Source: Chrysophaeum taylorii
Lineage: Eukaryota > Sar > Pelagophyceae > Pelagomonadales > Pelagomonadaceae
Assembly: GCA_029834535.1 (NCBI GenBank)
Contig: JAQMWT010000529.1
Span: forward strand, 230,491-294,490
Reading direction: 5' to 3'
Length of the DNA stretch: 64,000 nt
The notes under the pieces were generated by a model, which worked only from the letters and a program-made list of their open reading frames with translations, was not told the origin of the DNA and did no database searches. Position numbers and translations under genes: made by a program. Shown here piece after piece: positions 43,630 to 52,525 of this stretch. The first letter of the stretch is position 1; the number at the start of each line of letters is the position of its first letter.

Positions 43630-45180
43630 ATGAGTGTGCCGCTTCTTTGCGACGCCGACCTGAGGTCATTGGGGTCAGCCGGGATTTCAAGACACGATCT
43701 TTTTCGGGCTGTTCGCTAATTTCGGAGAATATTTTCATCAGGCTTAGAATCTCATTTCAAAGAGAACACCCACTAAAGGCACGGTCGATTCATTCTTCAG
43801 GGGTTGCGATACGTCGATGGCGAGCCTATCCGGGTCAAGTGGGACCATCCATTTGCACTACGAATCAGAAGATTCACAGGGACCCAGCGGCATATGCTTG
43901 GGCGTCTGAACGCGCTTTGCACCACCATTTCTCGATGGGCCACATCGGCTAATAAGCCGCCCTTTCTTTTTCCCTTTCAGAGAACCTGTGACCTTGTTGT
44001 CCTCAAAGCGCACTGACTTTTTCTCCTTGAGACGCACGAGCATCGTACTCGTGCAGTGCACATTACGTGCCAAATATATTTCCTTTACGAATTCATTATT
44101 GCCCCGTCCATCAGGGAAGGCAAATACCTACTTTGTCCAATTTTTAGGACGATAAAGATGCCAGTCAATCATCTGGGCAAACCTCGAAGCAATTCTGGAA
44201 CAGACCAGCGACCCAGCCTCCTGAATTGTTTCTTTATCTTCCGCGGTTCCAGCTACTCGATCACTTTCTGCCGTAGACTTCGTCGATTCTACTTTCTACG
44301 TCACTAGATAGCACTCCGCCCCCCGTCCAAAAGAAGATGGCACGTCCTCCCGAAATGATGATGATGATGATGATGATGATGAGAATCAACATCGGCAGCA
44401 ACCGTTACGGTCACCAAAACCAACACCAGACAGTTTCTCACGAACGCAGTCAATTATTGATCGCCCACTTTTATCGAATGACGAAGTCCCAATGCCAAAT
44501 TGCCGTGATTGGACGACACCGATTTCACTAGAGTCGTTGTTCGTTAAATCAGTCCAGCAAAATCAAGGCAGATCTAATCAAGGAACATGGCGTCAAGATT
44601 CCAAAGGACCAGCTTCTGATCGTCAAACGTTCGATGGACAATGGTAGTACGTTTAAAACGGCACGGGGAAACTTTTCGACGTGCACATCCGAATACCCCG
44701 AACATCACGTTTTTGTCACTATTTCAAGTTCATACCATAACTGTTTTTCCTTCTTCTTTGCACCCGGGACATGCCCGATTCCTCGCGTCCAAGTGGAACA
44801 TACGTCGCACTCGTTTAGATGTTTTTCCGACACATTTTGTTGTCTTCGCTAGCTCAGCTTCATCTTTTGGTTTAACCGGCAACCACCCCTATGACTTATT
44901 AAAGCTTGAGATTGAGTGAGTCACTATAGATGTTAATCACGCGCGATCATCTTAACTTCTCACAAAACATGTAGGACGAGGATTCGCAGGATAATTGCGT
45001 ACTACACAGTGATCTTGCTGCACGGGAATATTACTCTCGTCAATGAAACCAGCATTATGGTCAGTCTAGTTCTTCGCTCATATGGGACATTAACTGTCAC
45101 CGCAGGCATTATCGCCTTGTAAGATGGACTCCGATTTGATTTGGACCACCGCGCTCCTAGCCAGAGTGATCCTCATAAGG
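43630..45180 (+). CDS. Possible intron-rich unrecognised gene
   Basis: Tentative. The ATG at 43630 opens 'MSVPLLCDADLRSLGSAGIS', a plausible helical start that soon stops. Downstream are several strong 3' splice-site-like pyrimidine tracts, each followed by plausible exons: CAG at 43800 then 'YVDGEPIRVKWDHPFALRI'; CAG at 43980; TAG at 44147 after CCAATTTT; and 'KIKADLIKEHGVKIPKDQLL' (about 44560-44620), loosely like the mid-part of a ubiquitin-like domain. A GTGAGT lies at about 44914 and a TAG at 44973. The stretch is visibly lower in GC than neighbouring genes. I cannot assemble a full reading frame or name a function; it may be an old mobile-element gene. Confidence 0.25.
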
Positions 45181-45673
45181 TGATTTTCTTTTACCAACTT
45201 TCAACCACGATCTCGATAACTTCGGTGTTCTGCACCGCCGAGGACATTGATCCAGAGAAGAATGTTTGTTGAGTACGTTTGTCCTGACGATAGGCTTATG
45301 AAGCGCGATGAGTCGATACGCCTCGAGATTGGTGAACTTTGTTCCGATGGCGCCTTCAATACATACTTGAGCCATTCATTCATTACCACCGGATCATCCG
45401 AACGGCCATTTTTTACCAAGCTTGCTCGCAAGATCACACCGCATTGTCGTCGCTGGCGGCACCCCTGAGCGCCACAAGGCACGTTTCGTCGCTCGAAGAT
45501 TTTAGCCCAAGTAGTTCGTGCAGGTCGGCCTGGAGGCACTAGTGTACCTTGACGCAACCCCCCCCTCTCTCTCTCGGCGACCCTATCGAAATCCGGGTCG
45601 AAATCGGCGGTTTTTTCGGTGAGAAAATCCGCCTCATCAACCCCGGTTTATGGGGACCTCATGTTGGGCGTGT

Positions 45674-45702
45674 TACTTACTTACTTACTTACTTACTTAC
45701 TT
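45674..45702. repeat. (TTAC)n run abutting the fold-back element
   Basis: About seven copies of TTAC directly next to the outer end of the left fold-back arm. The outer end of the right arm has only a short related TTATTATCC/AAGTCTTA context, so this run is not part of the palindrome. Confidence 0.7.
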
Positions 45703-45816
45703 CCTAACTACTAATCGACAGATGTTTGTCTGTCTGTTTGTCTGTTTGTCCCTCGATTTAGGGTAAGGATCATGTAGGCGCGAGAGTAAGGATCAGGTAG
45801 GCGCGAGAGCCAGACA

Positions 45817-46370
45817 GTGATCCTCCAAGCCGTCTACGGCGACCTCGCAGACTATTTCCACGACCCGCGGCGGCTCTTTCAGCGCGCCATTCTCACGCCC
45901 CGTCGAAACGATGTTGTCGATGCTGACAACGCGCGCACGACCGCGGCCTTTTTTTCCCGGAGACGACGGAGTTCTTTTAGGCAGACTAGGTTGGGTCGGA
46001 AGACGACGCCTCGCTCTTTACAGTCGAGTTTTCGACTCCCTGACAACCAACGGCATGCTGACTTTGAGCGCGAGCTTAAGGTCTTCGCAACCTCGACCCG
46101 TCGCACGGCCACTGCAACGGTACCAGATACATGATCGATCGTGTCGTGTCACCGAGGCTCCTCCAACCTGTATCCCTTAAGGCCCGCCGACGCCAAACGA
46201 TCACCAAGAGCCAGGGCCAGACGCCCCGCGAGGTCGGCGTCCTCTCGCCCAAGCCCGTCTTCTGTCACGTCCAGCTCTACGTGGCTCTCTGTCGATCGGC
46301 AACCCCGGGGATATGCTCTTCTGAGTCGACGACTCCACCCTACCCCACACGTGCTACGCAATACCTATAA
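45817..46370 (+). pseudogene. Pif1-like helicase fragment, left fold-back arm
   Basis: Broken frames read 'GDLADYFHDPRRLFQRAILT' followed by 'PRRNDVVDADNA' (about 45835-45930), the Pif1 segment before motif V. After frame changes comes 'TKSQGQTPREVGVLSPKPVF' then 'CHVQLYVALCRSA' (about 46200-46300). About 190 codons of the helicase C-terminus remain, with frameshifts; no N-terminal helicase motifs and no Rep domain. Confidence 0.72.
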
Positions 46371-47299
46371 GCCCCCTCCCGGCGTCTACACGCGCACTGT
46401 AAGTGAACTTACTGGAACCAGGTGAACTTACGGAGGTTAGAGATTGGGACTAGGTGAAATTAGTGACCAGGCGAACTTACTGAGACCAAGTGAACTTACT
46501 GGGGTTTTTAGAGTAAACTCAAAGGTTAGCGGCGTGTGCGGATCAAAGCATCTTAGATTGGCGGGGGTGACGGCGACGAGTTCAAAGGAGAGTGGATGTG
46601 AGCACGAGTGGGTTTACGCCGAATTTACTGGGGTTAGAGATTGGGACTAGGTGAACTTAACGGGGACTAGGTGAACTTACTGGCCTGCACTTGTACTTAC
46701 TTACGCTGAAGTGGATGAGTCATTACGGAGTCGACGACCAGTAATAATAAGCTTTTGAAGAAGAAAAATCACGTCACGTGGACAGAGCAGAGCACATGGC
46801 GAGAGAAAAATAAATAATTGGCCATCATGTAAGAACGGCAACGATGTTCAGTATTGCGCGTCCGAAGAAGAAAAAAAAATAAGCATGTCGCAGCAGCAGC
46901 ACCAGCAACAACAATAGATGAAGAATACAATTATAGTGCTTCTTCTTCTTCTTTCGAGAGGAGCACAACGGCATAATAATAACAAGTGCAGGCCAGTAAG
47001 TTCACCTAGTCCCAATCTCTAACCCCAGAGAGTTCACCTGGTCCCAGTAAGTTTCGTATAAGTTTAGTTAGTTACCTGGTCAGTAAGTTCACCTAGCTCA
47101 CACCAACTCCCTTGAGCTCGTCGCTCTCGCCTCCGCCAATCTAAGCTGCTTTGATCCGCACGCGCCGCCAACCTTTGAGTTTACTCTAAAAACCCTTTAC
47201 TCTAAAAACCCCAGTATGTTCACCTGGTCCCAGTTTCACCTGGTCACTCAGTTCACCTAGTCCCAGTCTCCAACCCCTGTAAGTTCACGTGGTCCCAGT

Positions 47300-47905
47300 A
47301 AGTTCACCTACAGTGCGCGTGTAGACGCCGGGAGGGGGCTTATCGGTATTGCGCAGCACGTGTGGGGTAAGGTGGAGTCGTCGACCCAGATGAGTATATC
47401 CTCGGGGATGCCGATCGACAGAGAGCCACGTAGAGCTGGACGTGGCAGAAGACGGGCTTGGGAAAGAGGACGCCGACCTCGCGGGGCGTCTGGCCCTGGC
47501 TCTTGTTGATCGTTTGGCGTAGGCCGGCCTTAAGGGATACAGGTTGGAGGAGCCTCGGTGACAACGACACGATCGATCATGTATCTGGTACCGTTGCAGT
47601 GGCCGTGCGACGGGTCGAGGTTGCGAAGACATTAAGCTCGCGATCAAAGTGAGCATGTCGTTGGTTGTCAGGGAATTGAAAACTCGACTGTAAAGAGCGA
47701 GGCGTCGGCTTCCGACCCAACCTAGTCGGCCGAAAAAAAGAACTCCGACGCCTCGTCTCCGGGAAAAAAAGGCCGCGGTCATTCATGCGCGCGTTGTCAG
47801 CATCGACAACATCGTTTCGACGGGGCGTGAGAATGGCGCGCTGGCTAAAAGAGCCGCCGCGGGTCGTGGAAATAGTCTGCGAGGTCGCCGTAGACGGCTT
47901 GGAGG
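47300..47905 (-). pseudogene. Pif1-like helicase fragment, right fold-back arm
   Basis: The inverted counterpart of the left-arm fragment. It reads 'NKSQGQTPREVGVLFPKPVF' then 'CHVQLYVALCRSASP' at about 47400-47520. The upstream part (about 47800-47890) matches the 'FHDPRRLF' segment of the other arm. It keeps the intact INKSQGQT helicase motif that copy 1 at 42.3 kb has lost, but is frame-broken elsewhere. Confidence 0.72.
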
Positions 47906-48080
47906 ATCACTGTCTGGCTCTCGCGCCTAACTGATCCTTACTCTCGCACCTACCTGATCCTTACCCTAAATCGAGGGACAAACAAACAAACAAACAGACA
48001 GACAGACAGACAGACAAACATCTGTCGATTAGTAGTTAGGATAATAAGACTTACCCCCTGATAGATAGATAGATAGATGG

Positions 48081-48677
48081 ATGAGTAGTCCGTCGGGGTC
48101 TGGATCGGGGTCGTCGACGCCTCCTTTGAACGTGTCGCGGAAGATCGCGATATTGGGGTCACACGGGGTCGGGAAGACGTGCCTCGCGACGCGGTTTGCC
48201 AAGGGGAGATTTGTGGAGGAGTACGACCCGACTATCGAGAATACTTTCACGCGGAAGATTCGTTTTAAGAAAGTGCATTTCAACACCGAGGTCGTGGACG
48301 TCGCGGGAATGGACGAGCACTCGCGGCTGTCGCGGAACGCTTCGGTGGGCGTGCACGGGTACTTGCTGGTGTACTCGGCGGCGAATAGGCTGAGTTTTGA
48401 GAAAATGGGATTCGTGAACGAGGCGCTTCTGGCGGCTCAGGGTATGTCGCCCGGCGTGGTGCGGGTGCTGGTGGCGACGATGATCGACGTGCGGCAGCGG
48501 GAGGTGCCCTTCCACGAGGGGCAGAGCCTCGCGGACCGGTGGGGCGTGCCGTTCTTGGAATGTTCGGCCAAGGAGAACATAAACGTGACGGAAGTGTTTA
48601 CGACGGCGATTAAAGAGGTCGACAAGGACACGGGGTTGTTGGAGGCCGACTCCCAGACGTCATGTCGTATATTATGA
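48081..48677 (+). CDS. RHEB/Ras-like small GTPase with altered nucleotide-specificity motif
   Basis: 198 residues from the ATG at 48081. After a Ser/Gly-rich leader of about 17 residues come G1 'GSHGVGKT', the effector loop 'YDPTIENTF' (identical to RHEB), G3 'DVAGMDEHS' and G5 'SAK'. It ends 'CRIL', a CaaX box whose terminal Leu favours geranylgeranylation. Two catalytic features are unusual: the switch-II Gln (DTAGQ) is Met, and G4, normally NKxD, is 'TMID', losing the residues that grip guanine. RHEB activates TOR on lysosome-type membranes. This one may be constitutively GTP-bound, nucleotide-poor or a pseudo-GTPase (inference). Its TGA overlaps the end of the next, antisense gene by 6 bp, and a GATA-like run sits just before the ATG next to the fold-back element. 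Confidence 0.88.
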   Translation: MSSPSGSGSGSSTPPLNVSRKIAILGSHGVGKTCLATRFAKGRFVEEYDPTIENTFTRKIRFKKVHFNTEVVDVAGMDEHSRLSRNASVGVHGYLLVYSAANRLSFEKMGFVNEALLAAQGMSPGVVRVLVATMIDVRQREVPFHEGQSLADRWGVPFLECSAKENINVTEVFTTAIKEVDKDTGLLEADSQTSCRIL

Positions 48678-48698
48678 GGAGGAGGGCTCTAATGTTTG

Positions 48699-48732
<34 letters not shown>

Positions 48733-50567
48733 AGGAGGGTCGATAGAAGGTGGGGGAAGCCCGAGAGGCAGAGGGTGGAGACGGCGAGGTGGGATAGAGC
48801 GAGGGCGAGGATGGCGCGGGGGGGGTCCCAGAGGGAAGTGTTATCGTCGAGACCGAGGCGGCGGAGGACGTCGTCGCCGTCCTTGACCGCCGCGAGGCCA
48901 CCGAGGGAGGGCCAGTTCCTGCCGGCGAGCTTGGCGGCGCGGAACTCGCGGCGTAGCAACCAGACTACGGCGTGGCGGATCGGGCTGATGGACTGGAGGA
49001 GGTTTTGCTTTTTGGAGGAGGAGGACATGGAGACGCCCGAGGGGTTGACGATGCCGGTGAGGAGGTGGACGACCATGAGGGGCGTCCCGACGGCGAGGGC
49101 GGCCTCGGCGGTGGGCGCGGCGGCGGCGATCGCGAGGCCGAGCGTGGAAGCACACGCCGAGACGGCGGCGAGCGGGATAGCGGGGTGGCAACGAAGTCTG
49201 GTGCCCTGGGAACTCCGGAGGCGCCAGGCGAGAGTCCAGCCGTGGAGGGCCGCGAAGGCACAGTCGGAGGGAATCTCGGCGATGGCTTTTGCGAGGACGT
49301 ATTCCGAACCTCGATAGAGTCCCCTCTCTCTCTCGCGGCCGACGACGGGTTTTTCCTCGGCCAAGAGGTCGAGAGCGCGGACGAGGGAGAGCATAGCCAT
49401 CGATATGGCCGAAAAGGTGAGCAAGGCGACGCGGTCGGCGACGCAGGACACGTCGAGGCCGTCGCCGCCGTCGGGCGTATCGCAGCCGTACCAGTCGGCG
49501 AGGAACACGGCCAAGCCGGCGGTCGACATCAATCGCAGCGCGTGCACCTTTTTGTTCCGGATCACTTGCTTGGCGGACCGCGCAAACAAGAGGGAGATGC
49601 GCTTGAAGGGAGTGAGGCGCTTCTTGCGGCGGGGCGGCGCCCCGCCCGGGGGGGGGGAGTGTTTGGACTCGCGACGCCGAGCCCAACGCTCGCAAAAGAG
49701 AGGACCCGAATCGCCCGAAACGAGATCGAGCAGCCATTCGGCAGGGTTCGTGTTGGCGGGGAGGGTCGCCCCGAACTCGCGGGCGAAGTAGGCCGGGGCC
49801 GCAGCAGCGGCGCCGCGGTAGGCGACGCGACCTCCGGGAGCCAGCAGACACAGGTCGTCGACGCATTCGAGCCAGACTCTCGACGAGGGCTGGTGGAGGG
49901 TCGCGATGGTCGTGACTCCGTGGGTCCGGGCGTACTCCCGCAGCGTCCTCACCACGTGCTCGGCCGCGACGCTGTCGAGGCCGGAGGTCGGTTCGTCGGC
50001 GCACAGGAGGCTCGGTTTGTTGTCGTCGTCCGCGCTCGAGAGCGCGAGCTCGATCGCGACGCACAGTCGCCTTCTCTCCCCCCCGCTGATCGCCCCCTGC
50101 TTGGTGGCCACCCCGACGCGCCGGTGCGCGACGTGCGAGAGTCCGAACCGTTCCAAAGCCTCGTCCGTAAAGGCGAGGGCGCGCCGTCTGCTAGCCCCTC
50201 GCATCTCGTGAGCGAAGGCCAGGCACTCCCTCACCGAAAGCATGCCAAAGAGCTCAGACTCCTGGGCGAGGAGCCCCGCGTCCCCCGCGCGCAGGCCGCC
50301 GAGGCTCTTGTGTCCGTCGGTCACCGTGCCTCGCACCTCTACGCCCACTGACGCCCTCACCAACGCGCGCAGCATCGTTGTCTTTCCCGCGCCCGAAGGC
50401 CCGAGGATCGCCATCAGCCGCCCCGCCCTAGCCTCCCCCGAGCACGGCTCGAGGAGCGTCGTCTGCCCGCGGCGCACGCTCAACCCCGTCCATTCGATGT
50501 CGGCGGCCGTCGCTAAACCAGCGGCAGCGACTGCGACCCATAATGATAATAATATCCTCCTCATCAT
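48672..50567 (-). CDS. ABCG-family half-transporter
   Basis: 631 residues from the MM at 50567/50564, the usual length for an ABCG (WHITE-type) half-transporter. The frame runs on upstream only by overlapping the divergent gene. The N-terminus is a short hydrophobic segment ('RRILLSLWVAVAAAG') that could be a signal or anchor. The nucleotide-binding domain is complete: Walker A 'GPSGAGKTT', Q-loop region 'LLAQESELFGMLSVRE', signature 'ISGGERRR', Walker B 'LLCADEPTSGLD' and H-loop 'TLHQPSS'. About six membrane segments follow from residue about 360, interrupted by the long loop typical of ABCG. The extreme C-terminus is a poly-Arg run from a (GGC)n repeat at 48699-48730. It dimerises to export lipids or small hydrophobics. 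It is head-to-head with the deaminase gene, 60 bp apart. Confidence 0.92.
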
Positions 50568-50627
50568 ATTGGGTACCAACCAACCACACGAGAGCCAGCC
50601 AGCCAGCCAGAAAAAATACGACGATTG
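50568..50627. promoter_or_regulatory. 60-bp bidirectional promoter gap
   Basis: Only 60 bp separate the start codons of the ABCG transporter and the cytosine deaminase, so both must share this space unless their promoters lie inside each other's 5' coding sequence. It contains an AGCC repeat (about 50595-50609) and an A-run next to the deaminase ATG. No TATA box is seen. Confidence 0.55.
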
Positions 50628-52199
50628 ATGTTCAACAACAACTCCTCCTCCTTGGCTGTGGCGGCGGCGGCGGCGGCTGTGACGAGCGTGGCGTGGTGGT
50701 GGTGGAAGAACACCACGAGCACCACGAAGCTGCGGGTCGCCTTGTGGTGGGGCAGGGGGTCCGTGATCCTCGAGGACGTGAGGTGCCCCGCTGCCGTCCT
50801 CCCGAAGGGCTCCGCCGCATCCCCCGAAGGCCTCGTCGCGTGCAACGTCCACATCCACAACGGCACGATCGCGGCCGTGCTGCTCCAGGACGCCGACACC
50901 TCTCTTCCCCGCGTCGCGTGCGGAGCCGCGGTGTGCGTGCCGTGCTTCGCCGACGCCCACGCGCACCTCGTCAAGACTCAGGTCGTCCCGCGGAACAGGA
51001 ATTCGACGGGATCGATGACGGGGGCCCTCGCGGCAGAAGTATGCGACCGACCGCGCTGGACCTTGGAAGACATCTCGCGGCGCATGGAGTTTGGTCTCAA
51101 GTGCGCCTTCCATCACGGATCCAAGGCGGCGCGAACGCACCTCGACGGTTGCTCCACCCCAGAAATCGCCGATGCCGTCTACGCTGCCTTCGACGCGGCC
51201 CGCGACAAGTTCGGGGCATTGGGAATGACGGTCCAGGGGGTCGCGAACTTGTACTTGCCTTTATGGTTGGAACCGGAAATCGCGGATCCCCACGTGAAGC
51301 GAGCCCTCGCAAGCGAGAACGTCGTCCTCGGCGCGTACTGCGGCAACGTTTCGTATTCTCCCGAGGTCGTGCGCGCGATGGACGCGTTGTTTGCATACGC
51401 CGCCAACCATCTTTCGGACGTCGACTTGCACATCGACGAATCAAACGACCCGGATTGCTGCGCGCTCCTCGCGCTCTGCGAGAGTTTGGAAAAGGCGAGA
51501 GCGACCGGCTATCGCGGCCGCGTCGTCCTCGGACACGCGTGCGCCCTCGCCCTCCAGAACGACGAGACGAAAGCTAAGATATGCGCGTCTCTGGCGCGTC
51601 TCCAAGACGTCTACGTCGTCGCGAATCCGTTCACTAACCTCGCCCTTCAGGACCGGCGCGGCACGGCTCGTCCGTTAGGCTTGCCCGTCGCGGCCGACGC
51701 GCCGCGCACGCCCTTCTGGCGCGGTATCACCCTCCTCCAAGAACTCAAGGCGGCGGGCGTCGAGGTCGCCGCGGCTTCAGACAACGTCAGAGACCACTGG
51801 TACCCGTACGGCGACTACGACATGCTCGCCGTCTGGGCCAACGCCGTGATTCTCGGTCATCTCGACACCGCCCCAAACGAGGGTTCGTGGGCGGACCTCG
51901 TCACCGATACCCCATCCCGCGCGATGGGTCTCGTCGACGACTTCTCTTTCTCGGTCGGATCTCCGGCCGATCTCGTTCTCTTTCCCAACGCCCGGCGCCT
52001 CTCCGAGCTCTTTGCGAGACCCCACCTCGACCGCCTAGTCTTGCGCCGCGGCAGACTCCAAAACACCCAACTTCCACCCTTCTCCGACCTCGACGACCTC
52101 GTTGCTCTGGCATCCCCGGCCCCGGATCCGGACCTCCTCGTCCTCCGGGGCGCGACCGTTCTCCTTCAGGAAGAAGAAGAAGAAGACGACAACAAATAG
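50628..52199 (+). CDS. codA: Bacterial-type cytosine deaminase / amidohydrolase
   Basis: 523 residues from the ATG at 50628; a TTG just before it extends the frame. The N-terminus has an Ala-rich hydrophobic segment plus a Trp cluster (residues about 9-26), possibly a signal anchor. The rest follows E. coli CodA: metal ligands H111 and H113 ('DAHAHL'), the 'RTHLDG' strand, H268 and E271 in 'HIDES', H303 in 'LGHACA', 'VYVVANPFTNLALQDR', and the catalytic Asp D385 in 'SDNVRDHWYPYGDYDML'. CodA-type enzymes convert cytosine to uracil in pyrimidine salvage; related members act on triazines or creatinine, so the exact substrate is open. Eukaryotic cytosine deaminases are normally of the unrelated yeast type, so this gene suggests acquisition from bacteria (inference). 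The tail is acidic. Confidence 0.87.
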   Translation: MFNNNSSSLAVAAAAAAVTSVAWWWWKNTTSTTKLRVALWWGRGSVILEDVRCPAAVLPKGSAASPEGLVACNVHIHNGTIAAVLLQDADTSLPRVACGAAVCVPCFADAHAHLVKTQVVPRNRNSTGSMTGALAAEVCDRPRWTLEDISRRMEFGLKCAFHHGSKAARTHLDGCSTPEIADAVYAAFDAARDKFGALGMTVQGVANLYLPLWLEPEIADPHVKRALASENVVLGAYCGNVSYSPEVVRAMDALFAYAANHLSDVDLHIDESNDPDCCALLALCESLEKARATGYRGRVVLGHACALALQNDETKAKICASLARLQDVYVVANPFTNLALQDRRGTARPLGLPVAADAPRTPFWRGITLLQELKAAGVEVAAASDNVRDHWYPYGDYDMLAVWANAVILGHLDTAPNEGSWADLVTDTPSRAMGLVDDFSFSVGSPADLVLFPNARRLSELFARPHLDRLVLRRGRLQNTQLPPFSDLDDLVALASPAPDPDLLVLRGATVLLQEEEEEDDNK

Positions 52200-52245
52200 A
52201 CCTTGGTCTGGTCGGTCTTTGCTGATTTTTTGTACACATATCACC

Positions 52246-52525
52246 GAGGGTAAGCGTAAAGGAATGGCGACGTGGGTGAACAACCGAGGGTAAGCGTAAA
52301 GGAATGGCAACGTGGGGTGAACAACCGAGGGTAAGCGTAAAGGAATGGCAACGTGGGTGAACAACCGAGGGTAAGCGTAAAGGAATGGCGACGTGGGTGA
52401 ACAACCGAGGGTAAGCGTAAAGGAATGGCGACGTGGGTGAACAACTGAGGGTAAGCGTAAAGGAATGGCGACGTGGGTGAACAACCGAGGGTAAGCGTAA
52501 AGGAATGGCGACGTGGGTGAACAAC
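52246..52525 (+). repeat. Tandem 40-bp repeat carrying duplicated PRP38 start codons
   Basis: Seven units of 40 bp (one of 41) fill the gap between the deaminase stop and PRP38. Each contains AAAGGAATGGC(G/A)ACGTG..., so an ATG occurs at 52264, 52304, 52345, 52385, 52425 and 52465, and the seventh, at 52505, is PRP38's own start. Four of the first six encode the 9-residue peptide MATWVNNRG and stop; 52425 gives MATWVNN; the unit with one extra G (52304) gives an 18-residue peptide. Each unit also holds GGGTAAGCG, close to a 5' splice site. Confidence 0.95.

Larger units (their letters stand above)
45703..48040. mobile_element. 2.3-kb fold-back element with helicase-derived arms
   Basis: The left arm 45703-46694 and right arm 46982-48040 are inverted copies of about 1 kb, roughly 85-90% alike by eye, around a 287-bp A/T-rich loop (46695-46981). 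Outer ends share CCTAACTACTAATCGACAG; inner ends share GGCCTGCACTTGT. Each arm holds, from outside in, a CTGT/TTTG-rich run, a Pif1-helicase C-terminal fragment, an array of (A/G)GTGAACTTACT words, the block with CGCCAATCTAAGC..., and more GTGAACTTACT words. I see no target-site duplication. It is probably a non-autonomous derivative of a Helitron or Pif1-bearing element that was duplicated head-to-head. It ends 40 bp before the RHEB-like start codon, so it may supply or disturb that promoter. Confidence 0.8.

Noticed and set aside
41901-48040. A complete autonomous Helitron
   Set aside because: No Rep (HUH) domain, no upstream helicase motifs and no clear TC...CTRR termini are visible; only helicase C-terminal fragments remain.
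48972-50351. 459-residue plus-strand frame antisense to the ABC transporter
   Set aside because: Shadow of GC-biased codons; the minus strand carries Walker A, signature and Walker B motifs.
52246-52525. Possible CRISPR-like or centromeric array
   Set aside because: Units are directly contiguous without spacers and are copies of the adjacent coding start.
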